This document shows, piece by piece, positions 36,331 through 46,811 of a stretch of DNA of 64,000 bases. The position numbers and the translations under genes were made by a program. Under the pieces are notes generated by a model. The model did no database searches. It was not told the origin of the DNA and saw nothing but the letters and a program-made list of their open reading frames with translations. This DNA is from Brugia malayi (lineage: Eukaryota; Nematoda; Chromadorea; Rhabditida; Onchocercidae), in NCBI RefSeq assembly GCF_000002995.4, contig NW_025062478.1, positions 2,108,001-2,172,000 of the forward strand, given 5' to 3'. Position 1 is the first letter of the stretch, and the number at the start of each line of letters is the position of its first letter.

Positions 36331-38013
36331 TTATTCGAATAATTTATGCGTAAAAATGGTACTAATAAAGCAAATAGCAGTAATAATTAGAAGAGAGAAA
36401 GTAGTTGTTGTGACAGTTGCGCCATTGCAACTATCTGAATTACAGCAACAATATTCCGCCGCGTTATTTGCATCATAGAAACAACCATTACCAACTTTCT
36501 ATAAACAAATAATTAAACATATTTTCTTTTTCCTAAAATAATAATATAAATTGATTAGAAAACAAAATTAATTATTGATTTTTAATTTATTAAATTGATT
36601 TAATCATATATTTAAAAGCTCAGTTATATATAATAAATGATCTAATATAATCTATATTATTAAATTTTATATATCTAATATAAAAAACAAAGTTAAAAAA
36701 AAAAAACTTAAGCTAAATCATACCATTTAGACTCAAATTAAAAGATTTAATTATTGATTGCTGTAATTTCTTGTTAAATTTTATGGATCGAAATATCATT
36801 TGTAATTATGCACTTCAATTTATTACAGTAAAAGAGATAATTAATTATTGATTGATTGATCATTTGACTTTTAAACTTTTTAAGTTTGTTGTTAAACTTC
36901 AATTTTAAAATTGATTAACTTTCTGAATGCAATTCAAAGAATGCAATTCAATTACGAAATTTTAATTAGCAACAAATTTAAAAAAATAAAAACAACAAAA
37001 CTCACATAACATTGTGAATTCGGATCGCAAGTTTTCTCAATAACATCTTCATTATCTGCAAAAGAAGAAAATTTTTTTGCAGACAAATAAATTGATGTAA
37101 ATTATTTTAAAAAAAAATCAAGATAAAAAATAGAAATTACTAATTAAGTGATTTCATTAATATTGTTGTTATTATCATTACTATTATTATTATTATTACT
37201 ATTATTATTATCATTATTATCATTATTATCATCATTATTATTATTAATATTATTATTATTATCTGTACTTTGTCATTATTCATTACCAATTGTTTTGTTT
37301 TGGGAAATTTATTTCATCGCAAATATTATCACATTGTTGTTTTTCTTACATAAGACTGATATGATAAAAATCAGTTTTGTTAGATAATTATGCAAATAAA
37401 TTATTATTTCTTCTTTTTTTTTTATTATTTTCACATTTTTAAGAATATGAAATGTTCAAATTTTTAGGGAAGAAAAAATAATGAAATAAAATAAATAAAT
37501 TTTTTAAGATGAATTGAAATGCTATATTTAATAATTTGAATAATTCTAACTTTTGTCATGATTATTAATTATACGAGAGAGGGAAAGAGAGAAAGAGGTG
37601 GGATAAATGATTATAAATATGAAATAATTAATTACATAAATTCATCATAAAATTTGATATGAAATATTTTTTTTCTATATTTTAAAAGCAAAGTAAAAAA
37701 AAAAAAATGTTCTTTTATGATTAATATTTCATTTAAAATCACTTCAAAAACTATTTTAATAATTTAATTATTGATATTCTGATTGTTCCTTATATTAATT
37801 CAATATTTATTATTTTAATTTTTCAAACTTACATTGAATTGCAAAATGTCTTTTAACGCAAAAGTTTGATGTCGCAGGGCATAAAACCTCGGCGAATGAT
37901 CCGCCATTACCCAATGCGCCGAAATATTGTCGTCCAACAAAGCATTTTAATGCATCACTTGTTGTTATAAGCATTGCCAGTAATGGTATTGGATAGAAAA
38001 TAAATTTTAACAT
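36331..38013 (-). CDS. ET-module (Ly-6-like, ten-cysteine) surface protein, copy A
   Basis: Three exons in transcript order: 38013-37833, 37055-37006 and 36498-36331, joined in phases 1 and 0 to give 132 residues. Residues 1-21 are a signal peptide (…LITTSDA). The mature part has ten cysteines at 24, 45, 52, 70, 76, 83, 94, 95, 96 and 101 and ends with the hallmark CCCNSDSCN. That CCC-x4-CN signature and the LKCFVG start are typical of the nematode ET module, a secreted three-finger/Ly-6-like family of unknown function. The tail (about 105-125) is hydrophobic and followed by THKLFE, so it is either a membrane anchor or a GPI signal. A paralogue with the same exon plan lies 2.2 kb upstream on the same strand, so the pair arose by tandem duplication. 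Confidence 0.88.
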
Positions 38014-38282
38014 AATTTACTAAAAGAAAGTAACAAGAAAGAAAGAGAGAAAGAGAGAGAGAAAAGAAAGAAAGAGAGAGAGAAAAAAACAAAGTGGAAT
38101 AAATGATTATAATTATAAAATTAATTAATTACATAAAATCATCATAAATCAATATGAAATTTTGTTTTTATTTTTTAAAAGCAAAATGAAAATATGTTAT
38201 TTTATGATTAATATTTGATGTAAAACCACTTCAAAAAACTATTTTAATATTTTAATTAATGATATTCTGATTGTTCCTTGCA
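37600..38282. repeat. Direct repeat of about 190 bases bracketing exon 1 of ET copy A
   Basis: Copy 1 (about 37600-37793, in intron 1) and copy 2 (about 38094-38282, upstream of the ATG) share ATAAATGATTATAA, AATTAATTACATAAA, TTTTATGATTAATATTT and GATATTCTGATTGTTCCTT in the same order, each preceded by a GA-rich tract. Between them lies the 181-base first exon (37833-38013). Confidence 0.75.
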
Positions 38283-40253
38283 TTTCTTTTTTCCATATTT
38301 TTGATAATAAATGTAATAAACTATTATTACTTATAACTAAAATACAATTAAAAAAAAAAAAGTTAATTGAAAAAAAATTAACTAACTACTATTATTTATT
38401 ACTAAATTATGATTTGAAAAAAGAGAATAGCTTAATTCATTTCATTTTTTGAAGATTTGATTTAAATTGAATAACAGTGTGCTACATTTTTATACACTCT
38501 CTACGCATGCATTCATTTATTAATAACAATTATAATTTAAACTATATAAATTAGGCTAACTTAAATTAATATTAAATTAACTTATACTTATTTTTTATTA
38601 AATCATATGTAGATTTAAATTTTTGTTTTGATATTTTTATGATTAAAATAAATTAAATGATAGAAATTTGTTGCTAAAATTCTTGCTAAAAATATTTAAA
38701 ATTCAGCAAATTTTTAAAGCAATAAAATGATTGGTTAAAAAAAAAAAAAAAGAAAAAGGATATATAAGTAAGTAAGAGAAAATGGAATGGTATAAAAATA
38801 ATGTGAATATGTTGTCAACTATTATACTGCTTTTGATGAATTCCTGAAAGTGCTTCTCGGAACAGGGTGACAGGTGACAAAACATAGCAAATGCATAATA
38901 TCGAGAATAACTTCAAACAGTCGTTTTATTTTCATCTATTAGGCTGTACATTAAGAATAGTTTTAAGTTAATAAATGAAATAATCATTTATGTGCTTCAA
39001 TTTCTTATCAGCAATCAATCGAATCAGTTAAAAAAATTTTTTTTTTGGTATCTGAAAAATTTCGAATTAATTTGTAAAAATGTTGGTTAAAAAAAAATAA
39101 ATAAAAGGCAAATGAAAACAATAAATATGTTAAAATTTTAAAGCTTTAATTATTAATACTCAATTATCAATACTTAACTTATATACATTAAAAATAACTG
39201 AGGAAAAAATATAATGCATGCGTATTCACACGTTCATGCATATATTTATTGACGTGCACACGTAAGTGAAATACTTTTCATTGATAAATTAATTATGCTA
39301 TAATTAATCATAATAGCAGTTATATTAATTATCAATTCTTAATTTTCCACTGAATTTATTGGGCAATTAAATTTATGGAAGAAATTAAATTTAATATTAT
39401 GAGATGAAAAGAATCGTTTCAAATTGTTATTGAATGAAATTTCATCCAAAATTTAAATTCAATTTCAATTTACACAACAATTTTTTTCATCCATTTTCTA
39501 TTTCATTGATAAATTGTAAATTCCAAGAATACGACTGTTGCATTAAGGCTTTCGAACATACTTTAGTGATAAGAATTTTTTTTTTTTTTTTTTTGCCCTA
39601 AAAGATATGATTTAATCATACTAAGTGCAAATGATTGCTGATAACAAGTATATTTGATTTTTATCGTTGGCTAAAATTTCTATTTATTTTTTAAAATAAA
39701 AAAATTTACAAATTATTGAAGAAAGTTTGAGAAAAAATTGTTATTACAAATGACAACAATATATTTTAATAATAAAATACATTTAAGTGCAAATTAGAAA
39801 ACAATATGAAAGAGGTACTAAATGAAAAAAAAAAAAAAAAAAAAGAAGAAAATTTATAATTTATTTATGTTTATTTATAAACTATTGTTCATTTATAATT
39901 TAAATCACTACCTAATTCTGATTGTTAAAAGTTTGATCAATTTGTGAAGTTTAAAATGAAATTATACTATTGTGCAAAACAAAGTTTGTTTGTGTGTTTT
40001 TTTTTTTTTTTTTTCAAATTATAAATAAACAAAAAACAAAAATAACTGAAATTATTAAAAATAGAAAATTAAAATTCGAAAATTCAAAAATATTTTTTTT
40101 TAATATAAATAAACAAAAACCTATGAATTACTAAAATTATTAAAATTTAGAAATTTAAACTGTTTTTTTGATGTGATTTCTCATTATTTTAACATATCAA
40201 TTCGAAATTCTTTTCATCATTTAGCAATGAATTCATACTGCATTTGATATTAA
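38014..40253. other. Spacer between the two ET-module paralogues
   Basis: Apart from the second copy of the direct repeat and a GA tract (38040-38085), it is AT-rich without recognisable exons. No third ET-module copy is visible. The short frame at 38703-38885 has no family features. Confidence 0.5.
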
Positions 40254-41165
40254 TCATAAATTTATAGTTATAAAAATAAATGTGATAATTAAACAAGGTA
40301 ACCAATAATAAAGGTATGTCATCGATCCATTGCAAAGATTTGACCTACAGCAACATATTTCCATTTCATTATAGTTATCATATAAACAACGTGACCCAAT
40401 AGTCTGAAAATATGTAAAAAAAAAAAACGAAAAAAAAAAAAACAAAAAAAATTATTTAAAAAAATTTGTTAAAAAAAAAAAAACAAAATATGAACAAAAT
40501 TTTATTTTCATTAAAATTAAATTAATTTTTTTTTTTTTTTAAATCAAATTTTTGTTTCTCAGACATTTATTGAATTAATCAAATAAAAATATGGGAGACA
40601 GAAAGAGAGAGAGAGAGAGAAAACACCGAAAAAAAAAAATTAGTACAAAGATATGTTTGTTGAAAATGAAATTAAAATTTCAACTAACAGCGCAAAAATT
40701 TTCCGCATCACATCCTTTTTCAATAATAAGGCCCTGCACTGCAAAAAAATAAAATAAAATAAAGATAAAAATAAAAAATTGAAATTGAAAAATTTTTTTC
40801 TATTGTAATATTTTACTTATCAATTTTTTCAAATTTTTTTTTTTTTTATTTTTTTATTTTATTAAATTTGATAAGTCATCGTTTTCACTCAGTGAAATGA
40901 TATGACTTGCGCTATTCATGTAGATATATACTAATTTAAAATTTTAAATTATAAGCATTTTTTAAATTCTGAAATAAATGTGATAAAATTTATCAAGTTT
41001 AAATTAACCTGGATCAATGGTTGCCATTTTAGCACAATAATTGACATTTGCGCTACATTGGGTATACATTAAGCCAAAATTTAAACGTCCCGTAAGACAG
41101 TCCAAACTATTCACTAATATCATTTGTAAAATAATTGCAAAAGTAATCAGTGTCAGGTGACACAT
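40254..41165 (-). CDS. ET-module (Ly-6-like, ten-cysteine) surface protein, copy B
   Basis: Three exons in transcript order: 41165-41009, 40738-40689 and 40403-40254, again in phases 1 and 0, giving 118 residues. A signal peptide of about 21 residues (MCHLTLITFAIILQMILVNSL) precedes ten cysteines at 23, 37, 44, 62, 68, 75, 86, 87, 88 and 93. The final motif is CCCRSNLCN, followed by a hydrophobic C-terminal helix (LYYWLPCLIITFIFITINL) with no basic tail, consistent with a GPI-attachment signal or a simple anchor. The middle exon is exactly 50 bases in both paralogues. Sequence identity to copy A is low outside the cysteines, so the duplication is old. Function unknown; likely extracellular. 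Confidence 0.87.
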
Positions 41166-42550
41166 TTCTGCTTGTTATTATAACAATAATCTAAAAATAA
41201 ATTTAAAATAGTGCTCAAATTTTTAAAAAAAAAAAAAAAAAATTCAAAAAATAAAAAAAATTGAATTAAAATAGCATAAAACAAGTTTTTCTAATAAAGC
41301 ATTTATAGATAATTTTACATTTTGCAATGCATACAATATTATTTTCCCAATAATCGAATTATCAAAATTTGATATATTAAATTATTTTAAAATGGAAATT
41401 AATTAATTGATATTATACGAAAATAGTTTTCAACAATTTTTGTGTTTTTTAAAACAAATCCATTATATGATTACAAATTTTTACTTGTTTTTTTAGCACA
41501 TTTATTTTTGAAATTGTAAGAAAAAAAAAAGAAAAAATGAAATTGCAAACAAAAGGCTTTTAAGTATTTCATTATTTAATAATTATTCAAATTGATTTGA
41601 AACAAAAAAAAAGCTCTAAATGCATTAATGACCTAAATTGATTCAATTTGAAACTTTTGATATAAAATGCTTAGATAGAATTGATTAGATCAAAAAAAAA
41701 AAAAAAAAAAGGAAACATAAAATAAACTTCAAACAGATTATTGACATAAATAATTTGTGCAATTTAATTTAAAACAAATGTATATCCAGTTATAAATTTT
41801 ACTAAAACATACTTATTTATGAAAATAAAATATTTTATGAAATTATTTCAACAATATACAAAGTAGAATAAGGGAAAAGCTGTAAAAGTTTTAAGTTTCA
41901 TTCCTTTGCTACCTCTCTCTCTCTCTTTCCCTCTCTCTCTCCCTCTGTCCCTTTCTCTCTCTGTCTTTGTTAGTTATATTTAACTTTTATACGTATATTT
42001 TATATTTTTGCCAATAAACGAATATAAATCAATATTTGCTTATGTTTATCAATGCTTATTCATAGCAAAAAAGGCCATTTCAGGATGTTTTACTATTGAT
42101 CAAATTCAAATAATTCAGTGAATCAAACCGGAAATTAAATTTTACAATTTATAAAGCATTGAAAAAATTGAATTTTATTTGCTTATGAACGATATAAATC
42201 AGCATGACAAATATAATCTATGATAAACTATTTCAGATCAATTTTTTTCAATCTGTTAAAAAAAAAAAAACAAAAAACGTGATAGTACCAAAATTTTCAA
42301 TTTATAACGTAAAATAAGACGTGGAGCAAGATACGGACGTGATGATAAATTTACACGTGTATCGATTTTTTTTTTTTGAAAGATTTCAAGTGTTAACAAT
42401 TAATTTAGTCCTCTGATAAATGGTTGACCTTTTTCATTTTCAAATTAAATTTTTGATTTGTTAGCAAAAATATTACTATAAATTATATTTATATTTGAAA
42501 TATTAATTGAAATATTATATTAAAACATTAATGTTTGAAAATATTTGAAA

Positions 42551-42592
42551 TATTAATTAATCGATTGACAATATTAATTAATCGATTGACAA
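42551..42592. repeat. Perfect 21-base tandem duplication
   Basis: TATTAATTAATCGATTGACA plus one A, twice in a row. Each unit contains TAATTAATCGAT, an overlap of a homeodomain core (TAATTA) and an ATCGAT motif. Confidence 0.85.
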
Positions 42593-43991
42593 TTTGAGTG
42601 CTAAAACAATAATAAATTAACAGTGTTAAAATTTATTTTATCATTTTATTATTTGCGCTAACAATTCAGAAGCCCAAAAATTATATGAAAAATTTTAATT
42701 AATAATAAAAGTTAATAATCTTAGATGAAAAAAGTCAAACTTTAGTGTAATTTATTGCTAATAAATTACAAGCTTATAAGATATTTATTATCATTTCAAT
42801 TAGTGCTGATAAGAAAATTTGAAAATTTTTCATGCACAAATTTTGATATCATATCATTTAATTTGTTATCATTTATTGATTTTTATTTCATTTAATATCA
42901 ATTTCATACTTTTTTTCTTTCGCATTCATTATATGCTTCAATAATAAAATTTTTTTGTTTCAGGAAATAGTTAAATAATTTGAAAAAAGTATGACATATT
43001 TTGATATTATCTTTTAATATTTTCCCTTTTTTTTTCGTTTTTAATTTTTCAAAAAAAAAAAAAAATTTTTTTTTCTTAATTTAAAAAAGCAAAAATGATA
43101 AATTTTTTAAATAATATAAAATATTATTGAATTTTTCTTCTTCTTTTTTCACTTCTCACTAATTTATGCTTATTTGGTTTCATGGTATGCGCAAAAAAAA
43201 AAAAAAGAAAAGAAAAATGCGCCTTTCTTCCTTTGTATTTAATATTGCTTAATGCTATTTCAAGCTTGCTTTTTCCATGGTTACCTTTTGAAAATATCAA
43301 ATATACCTAAGAATGATTGAAATAGCCACCTGCCGTTAATTGATAAAAATGGACAGAAATTTATTTTTTGACTATGAACTGAGAAATATTTTTGCATTTT
43401 TATGATCAAAATTGAAAATGGCATTGTCATTTTTAAAATGGATAAAATACTAATAATTCTGACAACGAAAATGGAAGAAGCAATTTTGGTTAACAAATAA
43501 TCAAAATGGCTAAATTATCTTTTCTTGAAATGTTGTATCATCCATAAAAGAAGAAAATACATTACTTAGTTACCACTTATATTCATTCTCTTATGAATTT
43601 CAGTAAATTATAACTATTTCAAGAAAAAAAAAGAAACGAAAAAAAAAAAATAATAAAACGAATTGCTAGAAGCCAAAATCAACACTTTATCGATCGAAAA
43701 ATTATTTGAAACAAAAGTTACTTTTCGATGTAAAACTATGGAAATAAAAATACAACGGTGAATCGAATATTTATAATTCAAAAACTTATAAAATGGTTTT
43801 TCGAATTTAAAAAATAAACGGATAATTTTTTTATTTCTAAAAATAAGAATTTCAAAATTTATCGGAATTATCAGAATTTTGTTTTATTCAGAATTATCGG
43901 AATTGAATTTTATTTTTATAATAATCAGAATTTTATTTGGCTATTTTATTTTTATCAAATCTAGTATATTATATAATCATACAAAAGCATG

Positions 43992-44570
43992 GAGAAGACA
44001 ATAAATTCATTAAATTCATTTATTTGAAATTTTAATTTTAACTCTTAGAAGATTATGAACTTAATTATTACTAGTTCTATGTTTTGTTTTTTCTGTACAA
44101 ATAACTGAAATATTAACAGCATTTTATAAATAAATATAGTTTACAATGGTCCATTTAGCTTTTTCTATATTTTATAATTAAAATAAAAAAAGAGAAGACG
44201 ATAAATTCATTAAATTCATTTATTTAAAATTTTAATTTTAATTATTACAAAATTATTAACTTATTTATTACTAGTTTTATGTCTTTTTTTTTCGGTACAA
44301 GTAATTGAAATATTAATAGCATTTCATAAATAAATACAGTTTACAATGGTCCATTTAACTTTTTCTATATTTTATAGTTAAAATTAAAAAAGAAAAAATG
44401 ATAAATTCATTAATATAAAATTTCGATTTTAATTATTACAAAATTATTAACTTATTTATTATTAGTTCTATGTCTTTTTTTTTGTACAAATAATTGAAAT
44501 ATTAGCAGCATTTCACAAATAATTACAGTTTTAGATTGGTCCATTCGACTTTTCCATCATTAAAAGTCAT
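43992..44570. repeat. Three-copy tandem repeat, unit about 200 bases
   Basis: Units start at about 43992, 44192 and 44392. Each runs GATAAATTCATTAA, TTTTAATTTTAA, ATTATTAACTTA, TTACTAGTTCTATG, TTTTTTGTACAA, AATTGAAATATTA, CAGTTTACAATGGTCCATTT (or close variants) in order. The third unit is slightly shortened. Units differ by point changes and short indels. No coding potential seen. Confidence 0.8.
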
Positions 44571-46278
44571 CAAAAGCAGCTGGTAATGACCGTTCGTTTT
44601 GCCTTGTCCCTGTCCAATCCTCTCGAGACACATCTGCTTCATTTCATGCAAATCAATATAAATTGCTTCGATCAAAATCATCAAATTTCTTCATGCATTT
44701 CAATTTTTACTAATTTTTGCTTGTTAATAACAATAAATGCTATTTTATTCAAACAATTACAATAATTACTTTTTTTTTTTTAAAATATTATCAAAAAATT
44801 ATTATAATATCATACAATTATAACTGTATATATCATTTCTTTTTTTTGTGTGTGTACAATTTGAATATTGTTAACAACTTATCATAATATACAATTATTA
44901 TTATTATTTTTTTATTGCAGTAAATATATATTTAAATAATGAAATTTTATTATAGTAATAATTGAAAAGTTTATCACAATATCATAATAATTTAATCATA
45001 ATAATAATCAATTTTTTTTTTATCATATGTTATTTTCTTTATAATATCATAATTAAAACTAAAATTGAAATATCAATAAAGGTTAATCATTTTTGTTAGT
45101 GCTAAATAAATTGTAATGAATTGAAAATTGTTGTGATGGAACACAGTTTGTTGTCAGAATTGTGGCAAATGAAGCAATGGAAGACAGCTTGCGGTTGACA
45201 ATTATGCGATTTGGAGCTGAATGACATTATAAGGCATTGCTACGGGCAACAACATCTGTTCATTTCATTTTCATTTCATTTTCATTTATAAAGTAAAGAA
45301 TTTTGGTATTTATAAGCATAGATTGTTCTCACTAATTTTCCAATTAATGCAAATTTGTTTTGGCTAATTTTGGCATTTTTTTTTTCTTCTACCGTAATAC
45401 CCACTTATCATAATAATTCGTGTCAAATTATGGTTAATTATGATTATCAAAAAGAAACAAATTGAAAATAACTAACTATTTTAATACTACTAATGAAGTT
45501 AATTAAATATAACTAACTTTTTTTTTTTTTTTTTGCAATGATAAGTTTTTGTAAGTAAGAATTGAATGAAAGGGTGATTAAGCGATGAAGAAATACTACT
45601 ATATTTTGCATAAATGAGCTTTAAGTAATCACTAACAAACGTAATGCATTCATGCTAATTGCAGTAGTTCAATTGTCAACTGAGATAGGATATTGAGAAA
45701 CGGTTGTCGACCTCGGGTGACCTTTTTTCCCCTTCCATTGGTCCACCTGCCTTCAATGTCTCACTCCTCCTATTAACAATACTACCATTACAAGTGGACA
45801 TCTGCTCTTCCATCTCTAAAATCATTAGAAAATGTACAGACAACATTTTAGAATAATCTCTTAAAAAGTGTTTTTTTATTCATTTATTTTTTTTTTTAAT
45901 TTCAACTTTTTTAATCAAAAAAAAATTAAAACTAATTTTACTAATCCACCATTATCTATTCATCTTCAATAATATCCTTAAGACTTTTTGCTATACATAA
46001 ATAAGCTTAATTGTTATTTTCTATGCAAAAAAAAAGAAGAAAAAACAATACTCAATGATCAAATCGTTATCATTTAATGATAATATTGATAGTAATCAGA
46101 TCAAATAAATTTTAATAACAACTGCTATAAGCGATGAATGCATAGATAATATTATGCTACACTTTCTATCAAACTATTATAGACTAATTAAATTTCTTGA
46201 ATTTTATTTTGATGCGTGAAATTTATAAATTAGAATTGGAAATTTCAGTAATTAATTAAAATTGCCAACCTCACGTGG

Positions 46279-46350
46279 TCCTCGGTAGTATAGTGGTGAG
46301 TATCCGCGCCTGTCACGTGCGAGACCCGGGTTCGATTCCCGGCCGGGGAG
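46279..46350 (+). tRNA. tRNA-Asp (anticodon GTC)
   Basis: 72 bases fold as a standard cloverleaf. The acceptor stem TCCTCGG/CCGGGGA has one T-G pair, the D arm is followed by an anticodon loop CTGTCAC (anticodon GTC), the T arm is CCGGG-TTCGATT-CCCGG, and the discriminator is G. Internal promoter boxes are intact (A box TAGTATAGTGG, B box GGTTCGATTCC). No intron. A short T run downstream can terminate Pol III. Confidence 0.97.
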
Positions 46351-46739
46351 TGACCTCTTTTGTGTGAACTATGAAATGTTATGCGCGTCATTCACTGCCT
46401 TTTTCGACTCTTATCTGTATGATGATAATGAATTTTAATCATGATAAAAATGATAAAATTAGCTATTTCCATTAAAAATAATTCCATTTTAGTTTTAATT
46501 AAAATGACCCGATATAACTGATGGTAATTTGAATCAAATTTTTCAATTTACATCAAAGCATTGCTAAAAAAAAAAATTTATTAGTATATCAATTTATAAT
46601 TATATTTTATAATAATTCTAATTTTAGACCACAAATAGTCCAATAATTAATAATTATATTAATTCCAATTTTACATCACAAATATTTAATTTTTCAAATA
46701 AAACTTTCACTACAATGTAAAATGCTTACCACAGCATAA

Positions 46740-46811
46740 TCCTCGGTAGTATAGTGGTGAGTATCCGCGCCTGTCACGTGCGAGACCCGGGTTCGATTCC
46801 CGGCCGGGGAG
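46740..46811 (+). tRNA. tRNA-Asp (anticodon GTC), second identical copy
   Basis: Identical over all 72 bases to the copy 461 bases upstream, while the flanking sequences are unrelated. It is followed within about ten bases by TTTTT, a Pol III terminator. Confidence 0.97.

Larger units (their letters stand above)
41166..46278. other. Intergenic region of about 5 kb
   Basis: Contains a CT tract (41911-41965), a 21-base tandem duplication (42551-42592) and a threefold repeat of about 200 bases (43992-44570). Two GC-richer patches at 45120-45270 and 45660-45820 stand out from the background and could be regulatory or fragments of unseen exons, but I could not build an open frame. The frame at 43281-43496 has no recognisable features. 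Confidence 0.5.

Noticed and set aside
37148..37387. Leu-rich frame on the plus strand
   Set aside because: TTATTATTA repeat in intron 2 of ET copy A's region, antisense to the gene.
43281..43496. 71-residue minus-strand frame MLTKIASSIFVV...
   Set aside because: No signal, motif or neighbouring exon; composition typical of AT-rich noise, although a donor-like AAAAG/GTAACC is nearby.
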